Assembly: GCA_025993015.1 (NCBI GenBank)
Contig: DAJPFV010000001.1
Span: forward strand, 1,426,001-1,490,000
Reading direction: 5' to 3'
Source of the DNA: Coriobacteriaceae bacterium
GTDB lineage: Bacteria > Actinomycetota > Coriobacteriia > Coriobacteriales > Coriobacteriaceae
Length of the DNA: 64,000 nt
Part shown: positions 8,236 through 17,063 of the stretch, one piece after another
How positions within the stretch are numbered: the stretch's first letter is position 1
Layout of the letters: each line of letters opens with the position of its first letter
The notes under the pieces: model-generated
The model's database searches: none
Told to the model about the DNA's origin: nothing
What the model saw: only the letters and a program-made list of their open reading frames with translations
Program-made: the position numbers and the translations under genes

Positions 8236-8718
8236 ATGGCAGAACCCAACATTCTTCTTACCCGCATCGATAACCGACTGGTTCATGGTCAGGTTGCCAC
8301 CCAGTGGAACTCCACCCTGGGCTCCAACCTCATCCTCGTCGCCAACGACGACGTGGCGTCCAACACCATGCGCCAGAACCTCATGAAGATGGCCGCTCCC
8401 GCCGGCGTCGCTACGCGTTTCTTCTCTCTGCAGAAGACCATCGACGTCATTGGCAAGGCGAGCCCGCGCCAGAAGATCTTCATCGTGGCCGAAACACCGG
8501 AAGACGTGCTTACGCTCGTCAAGGGCGGTGTGCCTATAAAGAAGGTAAACATCGGCAACATGCACATGTCGGAAGGAAAGCGCCAAGTCGCCACCTCCGT
8601 CGCAGTTAACGACGAGGATGTCGCTGCGTTTAAAGAGCTGCAGGAATTGGGGGTGGAGTTGGAGATCAGGCGCGTTCCGAGCACGCCTGTTGAGGACACG
8701 AGCAAGCTCTTCTCGTAA
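8236..8718 (+). CDS. agaV: PTS mannose/sorbose-family EIIB
   Basis: The 160-residue protein has the EIIB sorbose-family opening LLTRIDNRLVHGQV, with His17 as the phosphorylated residue. The rest (ANDDVASNTMRQNLMKMAAP, then ALVKGGVP-like and IGNMHMSEGKR segments) is full length and intact. It hands phosphate from EIIA to the sugar during transport through EIIC/EIID. AAAGGAAG precedes the ATG. A paralogue at 18716 has Tyr at the active site. Confidence 0.9.
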   Translation: MAEPNILLTRIDNRLVHGQVATQWNSTLGSNLILVANDDVASNTMRQNLMKMAAPAGVATRFFSLQKTIDVIGKASPRQKIFIVAETPEDVLTLVKGGVPIKKVNIGNMHMSEGKRQVATSVAVNDEDVAAFKELQELGVELEIRRVPSTPVEDTSKLFS

Positions 8719-8808
8719 TCCTCGTGATCCACGTTGTCAGGAGTGAAACCCTGACGTTCTGTACGTGAAATCCAAAGTGCGTACATACATTTTGAAAGGA
8801 GGAGCAAG

Positions 8809-9609
8809 ATGGAATACTCGATCATCCAGATCGCTCTGGTCTTCGTCGTCACGTTCATCGCGGCAATCGACCAGTTTGACTTCCTCGAGTCTCTCTATCA
8901 GCCCATCGTCACCGGCGCCGTCATCGGTCTTATCCTTGGCGACCTCAACACCGGTCTTCTCGTGGGTGGTACCTATCAGCTCATGACGATCGGCAACATG
9001 CCGATCGGAGGCGCTCAGCCGCCTAACGCCGTCATCGGCGGCATCATGGCAGCCATTCTCGCTATCGCCACGGGCCTCGAGCCCAACGCGGCAGTCGGCC
9101 TCGCCATTCCGTTCGCTCTGCTTGGCCAGCTTGGCGTTACCCTGGTCTTCACGCTTATGTCCCCGCTTATGTCCACGGCCGATAACATGGCTCACAACGC
9201 GGACACCAAGGGCATCGAGCGCCTGAACTACTTCGCCATGGCTCTGCTCGGCCTGATCTTCGCTGTCGTCGTCACCCTGTTCTTCATCGCTGGCGCTACC
9301 ATCGGTCAGACCATCGCTTCTGCCATCCCGACTTGGCTGCAGACCGGTCTCTCCGCTGCAGGCGGCATGATGCGCTTCGTCGGCTTCGCCGTCCTGCTCA
9401 AGGTTATGATGAACCGCGATATGTGGGGCTTCTTCCTCATGGGCTTTGGCCTCGCGCTCATCACCGTTGCCAACGATTCGCTGGCAACCCCTGCTCTGCT
9501 CATCCTCGCTCTCATCGGCTTCGGCATCGCTTTCTGGGACTTCCAGCAGCAGACCGAGCTGAAGGGTGCAGCTGTTTCTGACGGAGGTGACTTCGAAGAT
9601 GGCATCTAA
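8809..9609 (+). CDS. agaW: PTS mannose/sorbose-family EIIC
   Basis: The 266-residue integral membrane protein has repeated hydrophobic segments and the family signature GDLNTGLLVGGTYQLMTIG (about residues 44-62), followed by the PIGGAQPPNAVIGG loop. EIIC forms the sugar channel together with EIID. A strong AAAGGAGGAGC site lies before the ATG. It overlaps EIID by 11 bases, which points to translational coupling. Confidence 0.92.
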   Translation: MEYSIIQIALVFVVTFIAAIDQFDFLESLYQPIVTGAVIGLILGDLNTGLLVGGTYQLMTIGNMPIGGAQPPNAVIGGIMAAILAIATGLEPNAAVGLAIPFALLGQLGVTLVFTLMSPLMSTADNMAHNADTKGIERLNYFAMALLGLIFAVVVTLFFIAGATIGQTIASAIPTWLQTGLSAAGGMMRFVGFAVLLKVMMNRDMWGFFLMGFGLALITVANDSLATPALLILALIGFGIAFWDFQQQTELKGAAVSDGGDFEDGI

Positions 9610-10681
9610 TGAGTATGTGATCCCGGAGCACTACGAGGATCTCACTCCTGCTCCGCAGCTCGACCAGAAGACCCTCAACAAGATGGCTTGGCGCTCCTGC
9701 TTCCTGCAGGCATCGTTCAACTACGAGCGCATGCAGGCCGCTGGCTGGCTTTACTCCATCATCCCCGGTCTGGAGAAGATCCACACCAACAAGAACGACC
9801 TCGCGGCTTCCATGAGCCACAACCTGGAGTTCTTCAACACCCACCCGTTCCTTGTCACCTTTGTTATGGGCATCGTGCTTTCGCTCGAGCAGAACAAGGT
9901 TGACATCCCCACGATCCGCGCCGTCCGCGTCGCCGCAATGGGCCCGCTCGGTGGTATCGGTGACGCCCTGTTCTGGCTGACGCTTGTGCCTATCACGGCC
10001 GGCATCACCTCTAACATGGCCATCAACGGCAACGCCGCTGCACCGATCATCTTCCTGGTGATCTTCAACGTCGTCCAGTTCGCTCTGCGCTTCTGGCTCA
10101 TGAACTGGTCCTACAAGCTTGGCACCAGCGCTATTGACGCTCTGACTGCCAACATGCAGGCCTTCACGCGTGCCGCTTCCATCATGGGCGTCTTCGTCGT
10201 CGGTTGCCTGGTCGTCACCATGGGTGGCACCCAGATCAACCTCCAGATCCCCAACGGCACCACCCGTGGCCTCTCCGCTACTACCGTGATCGTCTCCGAG
10301 AAGGAGGCCGAGAACTTCACCGGTATGGAGGGCATCGATACCGAGACCGCTGAGGCCGGCACCATCGCCATGACCGATGAGGACGGCAACGCCCTCACCG
10401 CTTCCGATGCCGACGGCAACGCTGTCGAGTGCGGCGTCACCGATTTGGGCAACGGCATGGAGTCCGTTACCTACGGCACCGTCACCGAGGATCCGGTCAA
10501 CTTCTCCGTTGCCGACACCCTCAACACCATCGTCCCGAAGCTCGTCCCGCTTATGCTTACGCTGCTGCTTTACTACATGTTCGCTAAGCACAGCTGGACC
10601 CCGACCAAGGGCATTCTCCTGCTCTTTGTCCTTGGCATCCTGGGCGCTGGCCCGCTTGGTCTCTGGCCGAGCATCTGGTAA
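9599..10681 (+). CDS. agaE: PTS mannose-family EIID with a long polar insert
   Basis: The 360-residue protein opens with LNKMAWRSCFLQASFNYERMQ and has GPLGGIGDALFW (about residues 115-126), which are EIID hallmarks. The start at 9599 is set by GGAGGTGA upstream and gives a product beginning MASNEY. Typical EIID proteins are about 270-300 residues; the excess lies at about residues 220-302, an acidic, polar, Gly/Thr-rich stretch just before the C-terminal membrane helices (LVPLMLTLLLYYMF). It probably faces outward or forms a large loop. It is the last gene before a terminator. Confidence 0.88.
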   Translation: MASNEYVIPEHYEDLTPAPQLDQKTLNKMAWRSCFLQASFNYERMQAAGWLYSIIPGLEKIHTNKNDLAASMSHNLEFFNTHPFLVTFVMGIVLSLEQNKVDIPTIRAVRVAAMGPLGGIGDALFWLTLVPITAGITSNMAINGNAAAPIIFLVIFNVVQFALRFWLMNWSYKLGTSAIDALTANMQAFTRAASIMGVFVVGCLVVTMGGTQINLQIPNGTTRGLSATTVIVSEKEAENFTGMEGIDTETAEAGTIAMTDEDGNALTASDADGNAVECGVTDLGNGMESVTYGTVTEDPVNFSVADTLNTIVPKLVPLMLTLLLYYMFAKHSWTPTKGILLLFVLGILGAGPLGLWPSIW

Positions 10682-10747
10682 GGCTCTAGCTTGAGGGGTG
10701 TGTCCCTACGCGGCTCACACCCCGACCCCTTAAGCCATGTGTATGTT

Positions 10748-10788
10748 AAAAGCCGCGTGCTCGAAAGAGCGCGCGGCTTTTGTTTTCT
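10748..10788 (+). terminator. Rho-independent terminator of the PTS operon
   Basis: AAAAGCCGCG pairs with CGCGGCTTTT around a short loop and is followed by TGTTTTCTT. It separates EIID from the GntR gene. Confidence 0.8.
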
Positions 10789-10866
10789 TGATGATTCGGG
10801 TGTTGCGGACTGATAATGCTTAACACCCTAGGTAGTTAGCCGAATTCGAGCAAAAGGGAGGATAGG

Positions 10867-11598
10867 ATGGCGATCGGAGCGCGTAAGCAACCGCTGTACG
10901 ATCAGCTGGTCGATATTCTGACCGAAAAGATTGACCATGAATATCGCGCCGGTGACATGATTCCTTCCGAGCGCGAACTTTCGGAGCGCTATGGTCTCTC
11001 GCGCACTACGGTACGCCTGGCTCTACAGGAACTGGAGCGTTTAGGACTGGTGGTTCGGCAGCACGGTCGCGGTACCTTTGTGACCGACCGTTCGGCAAAG
11101 GCAACCAATCTTATGCAGTCCTACAGCTTTACTGAGCAGATGCGCGCGATGGGTCGCGACCCCGAGACCACGATTCTCGAGTTTTGCGAGATGGAGGCCG
11201 ATAAGAATCTGGCCGAGCATATGGGATTGCGTATCGGTGATCGCATTTTTAAGCTTAAGCGCCTTCGTTCTGCCGATAACATGCCCATGATGGTCGAACG
11301 CAGCTATCTACCGGTTCGTCAATTTCTGTCCCTAAAGCGACCACTGCTGGAGCGTAAGCCGCTTTACGATGTGATTGAGCAAGACTTTCAGCAAAAGATT
11401 CGCGTGGCCGAAGAGGAGTTCTATGCGAGCATAGCCCGTCCCACCGACGCCCACCTTTTGGGAATTGTCGAGGGCTCGCCTGTGCTCGATTTGGTCAGGA
11501 CTACGTATAACGAGTCAAACGAGGTTGTGGAGTATACACTCTCGGTTGCTCGTGCCGATCAGTTTAAATACAAGGTTTACCACCAGCGCAGTAACTAG
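10867..11598 (+). CDS. GntR/HutC-family regulator (AgaR/NagR-like)
   Basis: The 243-residue protein has an N-terminal winged HTH (YDQLVDILTEKI through SERELSERYGLSRTTVRLALQELERLGLVVRQHGRGTFV, residues 10-75) and a C-terminal UTRA effector domain (IFKLKRLRSADNMPMMVERSYLP). HutC-type members respond to phosphorylated amino sugars. It lies between the PTS operon and agaS, both of which carry the same TGGTTACTACCA palindrome upstream, so it is the probable regulator of both. GGGAGGA precedes the ATG. Confidence 0.88.
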   Translation: MAIGARKQPLYDQLVDILTEKIDHEYRAGDMIPSERELSERYGLSRTTVRLALQELERLGLVVRQHGRGTFVTDRSAKATNLMQSYSFTEQMRAMGRDPETTILEFCEMEADKNLAEHMGLRIGDRIFKLKRLRSADNMPMMVERSYLPVRQFLSLKRPLLERKPLYDVIEQDFQQKIRVAEEEFYASIARPTDAHLLGIVEGSPVLDLVRTTYNESNEVVEYTLSVARADQFKYKVYHQRSN

Positions 11599-11638
11599 TG
11601 CTCGCATCGTTTCCATATGGTGATTCTTTGCATTTAAC

Positions 11639-11673
11639 TGGTTACTACCAGATAACCAACCGAAGTGTATAAT
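11639..11673 (+). promoter_or_regulatory. agaS promoter with GntR operator
   Basis: TGGTTACTACCA at 11639-11650 is identical to the site at 7346. A consensus -10 box TATAAT lies at 11668-11673. The operator covers the place where the -35 box would lie, so bound regulator should block RNA polymerase. Confidence 0.65.
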
Positions 11674-11712
11674 TGCACGTCAGAGGATTACTTCTAGAGA
11701 GAGGTATTAGAA

Positions 11713-12879
11713 ATGTTCGAGAAGAGTGTCGAGGAGCTCACCGAGCTCGGCGCCCAGATCACCACGGCCGAGATTGCTCAGCAGCCCGAGCTTTGGCGTG
11801 ATACGCTCAACATCTATCGCGAGAACAAGGAGGCCATCGAGGCCTTCCTGGCCGAGGCTCGCGCTATGGGCGAGGGTCGTCTGTCCGTTGTCTTCACCGG
11901 TGCCGGTACGTCCGACTACGTTGGCGATACCTGCGCCCCGTACCTGCGTCACGCTGGCAACACTGATCTCTACGACTTTAAGCCCATCGCCACGACCGAC
12001 ATCGTGAGCGCTCCGCGCGACTTCCTGCGCGCCGAGGATCCCACGCTCGTGGTTTCCTTTGCCCGCTCTGGCAACAGCCCCGAGAGCCTTGCCGCCGTTG
12101 CCGTTGCCAAGGAGCTCGTCCACAACGTCAAGTTCCTCAACATCACCTGCGCTCCCGAGGGCAAGCTCGCTGTCGAGTCTGCCGATGATCCCAACGCGCT
12201 GACGCTGCTCATTCCGCGCGCCAACGACAAGGGCTTCGCCATGACCGGTTCTTATTCCTGCATGACCCTGCTCTCCACCCTTATTTTCGACACTGCCTCT
12301 GACGAGCAGAAGGCCGAGTGGGTCGAGACGATTGCCAAGATGGGCGAGGAGGTCATCTCCCGTGAGCCCGAGATCGCCGATTACCTGGCTGGCGACTTCA
12401 ACCGCGTGACCTACTTGGGTTCTGGCTCCTTCGGTGGCCTTGCCCAGGAGAGCCAGCTCAAGATCCTCGAGCTCGCTCACGGTCTGGTTGCTACTTCCTA
12501 CGACACCTCCATGGGCTATCGTCACGGACCCAAGTCCTTCGTCGACGATAAGACGCTCGTCTTCGTGTTCGTCAACAACGACGCCTACACCCGTCAGTAC
12601 GACATCGACATCCTCAACGAGATCGGTGGCGACGAGATCGCTCAGCACACCATCGCCGTTCAGCAGGAAGGTGCCACTGTCTATGAGGGTGAGTCCTTCA
12701 CCTTTAAGGGCTACGAGGCGCTTCCCGAGGGCTACCTTGCTCTGCCGTTCGTGATGTTTGCCCAGGCTATCAGCCTGCTCAACTCCGTGCGCGTGGGCAA
12801 CACGCCCGATACGCCGAGCCCCACCGGCACGGTCAACCGCGTGGTCAAGGGCGTGACGATTCACCCCTTCACCGCTTAA
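11713..12879 (+). CDS. agaS: AgaS-type SIS-domain sugar-phosphate deaminase/isomerase
   Basis: The 388-residue protein has two SIS sugar-isomerase domains. The first has VFTGAGTSDYVGDTCAPYLR and VVSFARSGNSPES (about residues 57-122), and the second has YLGSGSFGGLAQESQLKILELA with the YRHGPKSFVDD motif near residue 270. AgaS converts galactosamine-6-phosphate to tagatose-6-phosphate plus ammonia. It follows the GalNAc PTS and precedes the deacetylase, completing conversion of imported GalNAc-6-P. The product feeds LacC and GatY encoded elsewhere in the window. It has its own promoter and terminator. Confidence 0.9.
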   Translation: MFEKSVEELTELGAQITTAEIAQQPELWRDTLNIYRENKEAIEAFLAEARAMGEGRLSVVFTGAGTSDYVGDTCAPYLRHAGNTDLYDFKPIATTDIVSAPRDFLRAEDPTLVVSFARSGNSPESLAAVAVAKELVHNVKFLNITCAPEGKLAVESADDPNALTLLIPRANDKGFAMTGSYSCMTLLSTLIFDTASDEQKAEWVETIAKMGEEVISREPEIADYLAGDFNRVTYLGSGSFGGLAQESQLKILELAHGLVATSYDTSMGYRHGPKSFVDDKTLVFVFVNNDAYTRQYDIDILNEIGGDEIAQHTIAVQQEGATVYEGESFTFKGYEALPEGYLALPFVMFAQAISLLNSVRVGNTPDTPSPTGTVNRVVKGVTIHPFTA

Positions 12880-12895
12880 TCGCGTCCCCCTGTAA

Positions 12896-12939
12896 GGGCG
12901 CCCGTCCGCTCATAACGGCGGGCGGGCGCTTTTTGTTTT
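12896..12939 (+). terminator. Rho-independent terminator after agaS
   Basis: A GC-rich stem (GGGCGCCCGTCCG with CGGCGGGCGGGCGC) is followed by TTTTTGTTTT. Confidence 0.8.
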
Positions 12940-12996
12940 ACGTGAGCTGGGTATAAGCATCACCACAGTCAACTGCTTTAGAAGCAAGGAGTGCAT

Positions 12997-14166
12997 ATGA
13001 GCACGTACGCAATTAAGGCTGACAAGTTCTTCTTGCCGGCAGGCCCGCAGCTGGGCGGCTATCTCATGGTCGAGGATGGCGTTTTTGGCGCCTGGCAGGC
13101 CGACGAGCCCTCTTGCGAGATCAAGGACTACACGGGATCGTGGATCGCGCCGGGCATGGTCGACACCCACATCCATGGCTTTTACAACCACTCAACTACC
13201 GATAACGACCCCGAGGGAATCGATATCAGCTCGACCGAGCTCGCCCGTCGCGGTACCACCAGCTGGCTGCCTACGACGTTCACCGATGGCGTCGAGCAGA
13301 TCAAGGACGCCTGCGCCGCTATCGCTCAGGCGGACGAGGGTCGCGGCCCCGACTTCTGCGGTGCACGCATTCAGGGTATCTACCTGGAGGGCCCCTTCTT
13401 TACTATGAAGCACGTGGGCGCGCAGAACCCTGCTTATCTGATCGATCCCTCCAAGGAGGTCTTCGACCAGTGGCAGGAGGCTGCGGGTGGTCGCATCGTT
13501 AAGAGCGCCATGGCGGCCGAGCGCGACGGTGCCGCTGCTTATGCGGCTGCTCTGAACGCCAAGGGTATGGTGACCAGCATCGGTCACTCCGACGCCACCT
13601 ACGATGAGTGCATCGCCGCCATCAACGCCGGTGCCAGCTGCTTTACGCATACCTATAACGGACAGCGCGGGCTGCATCACCGCGAGCCCGGTGTCGTGGG
13701 TGCTGCCATGTCCACGCCCGAGACCTACGCCGAGATCATCTGTGACGGCAAGCACGTAAACCCTGCCGCCATCAAGGCGCTGCTGCAGGCAAAGGGATGG
13801 CAGCACACGGTGCTTATCACTGACTGCCTGGGTTGCGGCGGCATGCCCGAGGGCAGCTACACCAGTGGTGGCATGGACGTCATCATGAAGGACAACCTGT
13901 GCTGGCTCGCCGACGGCAAGAGCATCGCCGGCTCGGTGCTCACGCTTGCCCAGGGCGTCAAGAACATCGTCGACTGGGGCATTGCCAGCGCCGATATCGC
14001 CATTCGCATGGCAACCGAGGTGCCGGCACGCTCCGCGCACATCGAGGATAAGTGCGGCAGCATCATGCCGGGTCGCGACGCCGACTTTGTCGTGTTCGAC
14101 CATGAGCTCACCCTCGTCGAGACGTATGTTGGCGGCCAGAGCGTCGGCAATGCCTTTACCGAGTAA
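12997..14166 (+). CDS. nagA: N-acetylglucosamine/galactosamine-6-phosphate deacetylase
   Basis: The 389-residue amidohydrolase has the metal-binding motif GMVDTHIHGF (about residues 50-59), the second-shell motif YLEGPFF, the catalytic-metal region GHSDATYDE and THTYNG, and a C-terminal GSIMPGRDADFVVFD strand. It removes acetate from GlcNAc-6-P or GalNAc-6-P. The AgaS and PTS neighbours favour the GalNAc route (AgaA). The start at 12997 has AAGGAG six bases upstream; the GTG at 12991 is part of that site. A second 3' end of a very similar gene lies at 16906-17031. Confidence 0.9.
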   Translation: MSTYAIKADKFFLPAGPQLGGYLMVEDGVFGAWQADEPSCEIKDYTGSWIAPGMVDTHIHGFYNHSTTDNDPEGIDISSTELARRGTTSWLPTTFTDGVEQIKDACAAIAQADEGRGPDFCGARIQGIYLEGPFFTMKHVGAQNPAYLIDPSKEVFDQWQEAAGGRIVKSAMAAERDGAAAYAAALNAKGMVTSIGHSDATYDECIAAINAGASCFTHTYNGQRGLHHREPGVVGAAMSTPETYAEIICDGKHVNPAAIKALLQAKGWQHTVLITDCLGCGGMPEGSYTSGGMDVIMKDNLCWLADGKSIAGSVLTLAQGVKNIVDWGIASADIAIRMATEVPARSAHIEDKCGSIMPGRDADFVVFDHELTLVETYVGGQSVGNAFTE

Positions 14167-14170
14167 CGAT

Positions 14171-14210
14171 AGAAAAAGACGGCGGGCCCGAATCTGCTCG
14201 GACCCGCCGT
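14171..14210 (-). terminator. Terminator for the flavodoxin gene
   Basis: ACGGCGGG and CCCGCCGT form the stem. The A run at 14172-14177 gives a T-tract only on the minus strand, so it mainly ends the minus-strand gene, facing nagA. Confidence 0.7.
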
Positions 14211-14241
14211 ATGGGTTAAACGCTCAAAAGTACCTTAACAG

Positions 14242-14826
14242 TTACAGCTTGTTAGCGATCTTCTTTGCCGTGCGCTTAACGCCGGCCACCAGGCCTCCTG
14301 CAGGATGCTCCTTCTCATATGCTAGGCGCTTCTCGCGCTTGGCGTACTCTTCGACGATGATGTCGCCATACTCGTCTTCGATCTTGTCGAAGAAGTCGAC
14401 AGCGCCCTTAATTTCCTCAGCGGTCGGGTGTCCCTTTTGGACACCACCGGCGAGCTTGAACGGCCCCCACGTATCAAAGCCGGGGCAGCCGTAGACACCC
14501 ATAAAGATGGCCTGCCTCATGCGGCAGATGCCATCGATATCCTTGCCGTACCACTTGTTTTTGCCACCGTAGGTCATAAGGCCAAACACCTTGTCCTGCG
14601 GCTGCAGCACGTTAGTGAGCACGCGTGCCATGTCCTTGTCGATCTCGGAGTAATAGATGCCCGTGGCGACGCCGATCAGATGGTATTCGTGCAGGTCGGG
14701 GTACTCGTTTTTACCGAGCGCCTTGACGTCGAGGGTATCGATCTCGGGGTGTGCCTCGACGATGGCGTCCACGAGCTTTTTCGTATTGCCGTGGTGGCGC
14801 GAGGCGTAGAGGATGATGGTTCGCAT
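14242..14826 (-). CDS. Flavodoxin-family protein
   Basis: The 194-residue protein starts IILYASRHHGNTKKLVDAI, the flavodoxin FMN-phosphate loop, and has LIGVATGIYYSEID (about residues 51-64) and VFGLMTYGG with the downstream GVYGCPGFDTWGPF loop. It is a flavodoxin-like electron carrier or NADPH-dependent FMN reductase relative, with a charged C-terminal extension rich in Lys/Glu. The start at 14826 has AAAGG upstream; the frame extends further only as the shadow of the lacX gene. It points against its neighbours and stands alone. Confidence 0.85.
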   Translation of the reverse strand: MRTIILYASRHHGNTKKLVDAIVEAHPEIDTLDVKALGKNEYPDLHEYHLIGVATGIYYSEIDKDMARVLTNVLQPQDKVFGLMTYGGKNKWYGKDIDGICRMRQAIFMGVYGCPGFDTWGPFKLAGGVQKGHPTAEEIKGAVDFFDKIEDEYGDIIVEEYAKREKRLAYEKEHPAGGLVAGVKRTAKKIANKL

Positions 14827-14982
14827 AAGAAGGCCTTTCAGCTGTAATTGCATCAATGTCTGTATGGTACCCCGTTGCATGGCTGGGATACCGGACGTAT
14901 CGATGAACGTGCGGGTTTGTCCTTTTGTCAGGGCCGAGACGGGTTCTTGCGAGCAAAAAGCAGTTGTTCGAAAGGATGGGCA

Positions 14983-15864
14983 ATGGAATACGCTCTCTCC
15001 AACGATTTGATTTCTATTAAGGTGTCCACGGCTGGTGGTTCGTTTACCTCGATTGAGGCCGGAGGTCGCGAGTATCTGTGGCAGGGCGATTCTGCCGTGT
15101 GGTCCGGCCAGGCACCGATTTGCTTCCCGATTTGCGGAGGCTTGCGCGACAACAGCGCCATGACGTTCGCCGGGCATCATGTAAAGCTCGCTCGCCACGG
15201 GTTTGCGCGCAAACAGGAGTGGAAGCTGCTGAGCCAAGGTGAGAACGAGTTGGCGATGTGCCTGGCTTCGGAGGATAACGCCGCGCTGCTGAGCGATTAT
15301 CCGTACCCGTTTAAGCTTGTCGCTCGTTATACGCTTGAGGGGGATGCCGTGCGCGTCTCCTATGAGGTGACCAACGAGGGAACCGAGGACATGCCGTTCT
15401 TTATCGGCGGTCATCCCGGCTTTAGGTGTCCGCTCGATGAGGGCGAGGCCTATACGGACTACGAGTTGCGCTTTGAGAAAGACGAGGCTGCGGAGTTCTG
15501 CACCGCCGTTCCCTCGACTGGATTGATTGACGTGGCAAACCGCTCCAAGAACCCCATGGTGGGAAAGACGCTGCCCCTGTCGCACGAGCTCTTCGATTTT
15601 GCGGAGACCATCTTTGACGTGCTCGAGAGCCGCCAGGTCACGCTTTCCAAAAAGGGCGAGGACAAGGGCGTCCGCCTGAGCTTTGAGGGCTTCCCATATC
15701 TCATTGTGTGGAGCAAGCCCGAGGGCGATTTTGTGGCAGTTGAACCCTGGGGCGGCCTCTCGACCTGCTCCGATGAGGACGACGTACTTGAGCATAAGCG
15801 CGGCTGCCTTGTCGCCAAGCCCAAGGAGACCATCGTTCGCTCGTTCACGATTGAGATTCTGTAA
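14983..15864 (+). CDS. lacX: LacX-type aldose 1-epimerase family protein (copy 2)
   Basis: The 293-residue protein belongs to the aldose 1-epimerase superfamily in the LacX branch (IKVSTAGGSFTSIEAGGREYLWQGD, HGFARKQEWKL, FFIGGHPGFRCPLDEGE, VWSKPEGDFVAVEPW). The copy at 41343 has the same length and near-identical motifs. LacX genes accompany lactose/tagatose-6-P operons; the sugar epimerised is not certain. The start at 14983 has AAAGGA upstream. It lies 59 bases before lacC copy 2, the same order as at 41343-43213. Confidence 0.87.
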   Translation: MEYALSNDLISIKVSTAGGSFTSIEAGGREYLWQGDSAVWSGQAPICFPICGGLRDNSAMTFAGHHVKLARHGFARKQEWKLLSQGENELAMCLASEDNAALLSDYPYPFKLVARYTLEGDAVRVSYEVTNEGTEDMPFFIGGHPGFRCPLDEGEAYTDYELRFEKDEAAEFCTAVPSTGLIDVANRSKNPMVGKTLPLSHELFDFAETIFDVLESRQVTLSKKGEDKGVRLSFEGFPYLIVWSKPEGDFVAVEPWGGLSTCSDEDDVLEHKRGCLVAKPKETIVRSFTIEIL

Positions 15865-15923
15865 TTCCGTTTTGTCGACTCGTATCGCGAGGCATAAGGA
15901 GCCTGCGAGATAAGGAGCTAAAA

Positions 15924-16859
15924 ATGATCCTCACCGTTACGATGAACCCGTCTGTCGATACGCGCTATCAGCTCGATGAGCTCATTATCGACGACGTCAA
16001 CCGTGTGACGCCCGAAAAGACCGCTGGCGGCAAGGGCCTCAACGTGGCCCGCGTGCTGGGTCAGCTGGGCGACGACGTTGTGGCAACCGGTCTGCTCGGC
16101 GGCCACATGGGCGCCTACATGGCTGAGCTCATGGACGCCAACGGTATTAACAACGACTTTGTGCCCATCAAGGGCGAGACTCGAATTTGCCTCAACATTC
16201 TCCACGCCGGCAACCAGACCGAGCTGCTCGAGAGCGGCCCGACAATTGCCCCCGAGGAGCTCGATGCCTTTACCGCCAAGTTTACTGAGCTTGCGGGCAA
16301 GGCCGACGTTGTCACCATTTCGGGTTCTCTGCCCCGCGGTGTCGAGGCAGGCTACTATGCCAAGATCACGGGCATTGCCGAGAACGCCGGCGCCAAGGTG
16401 CTGCTCGATACCTCGGGTGCTTCGCTCGAGGCCGCCCTTAAGTCCGAAATTAAGCCCGAGCTGGTCAAGCCTAACCTGACCGAGATCAACGGCCTTCTGG
16501 GCACGAGCTTTACCACCGACGATGTGGACGAGCTCCGCGCCGCGCTCGCCTCGGACGCCCGCTTCTCCGATATCCCCTGGGTCGTCGTATCCATGGGCGC
16601 TGCCGGCTCCGTTGGTTTCCACAATGGCCGTGCGTTCCGCGCAAAGACACCCGATATCCCCGCCGTTAACGCCACGGGCTCTGGTGACTCCACTATCGCA
16701 GGCTTCGCACATGCCATCGCTGCCGGCGCAGACGACGAGACGGTGCTGCGTACCGCCAACACCTGCGGCAAGCTCAACGCCATGGATCCCATGACCGGCC
16801 ATCTGGTCATGGATCGTTGGGACGAGGTTTACAACGGCGTTGTCGTGACCGAGCTGTAG
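15924..16859 (+). CDS. lacC: Tagatose-6-phosphate kinase (PfkB family), copy 2
   Basis: The 311-residue PfkB kinase starts LTVTMNPSVDTRYQLDELIIDDVNRV, has GGKGLNVARVLGQLG (about residues 36-50) and the C-terminal ATP/anion-hole motif VNATGSGDSTIAGFAHAI with catalytic Asp near residue 254. It phosphorylates tagatose-6-P (or fructose-1-P) to a bisphosphate for the class II aldolase. It is nearly identical to the kinase at 42278. AAGGAG precedes the ATG. It is followed by a stranded nagA 3' end. Confidence 0.88.
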   Translation: MILTVTMNPSVDTRYQLDELIIDDVNRVTPEKTAGGKGLNVARVLGQLGDDVVATGLLGGHMGAYMAELMDANGINNDFVPIKGETRICLNILHAGNQTELLESGPTIAPEELDAFTAKFTELAGKADVVTISGSLPRGVEAGYYAKITGIAENAGAKVLLDTSGASLEAALKSEIKPELVKPNLTEINGLLGTSFTTDDVDELRAALASDARFSDIPWVVVSMGAAGSVGFHNGRAFRAKTPDIPAVNATGSGDSTIAGFAHAIAAGADDETVLRTANTCGKLNAMDPMTGHLVMDRWDEVYNGVVVTEL

Positions 16860-16905
16860 GAGCTTGGGCGACGGCCCCGGTATCGGTTGCTTGCTTGTGG
16901 TTAGA

Positions 16906-17031
16906 GTCGACGACAAGTGCGGTAGCATTATGCCGGGGCGCGACGCCGACGCTGTCGTGTTCAATCCCGACCTTACCCTGGTCGAGACGTATGTGGGCGG
17001 CAACAGCGTCGGCAATGCGTTTGCAGAGTAG
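16906..17031 (+). pseudogene. 3' remnant of a nagA-like gene
   Basis: Read from 16906, this stretch encodes 41 residues (DDKCGSIMPGRDADAVVF, then LTLVETYVGG and SVGNAFAE) that align with the last 41 residues of NagA at 12997-14166 with only about seven differences. The rest of the gene is absent. It lies between lacC copy 2 and the YhcH gene. It is a decayed duplicate, evidence that this region arose by recombination among GalNAc genes. Confidence 0.85.
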
Positions 17032-17063
17032 CCGCCAAAGAAACGATCCGAGAGGGGATTTAG

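Noticed and set aside
14827..15795. Long N-terminal extension of the flavodoxin frame
   Set aside because: The extension is antisense to lacX; the true start at 14826 has a ribosome site and matches the flavodoxin N-terminus.
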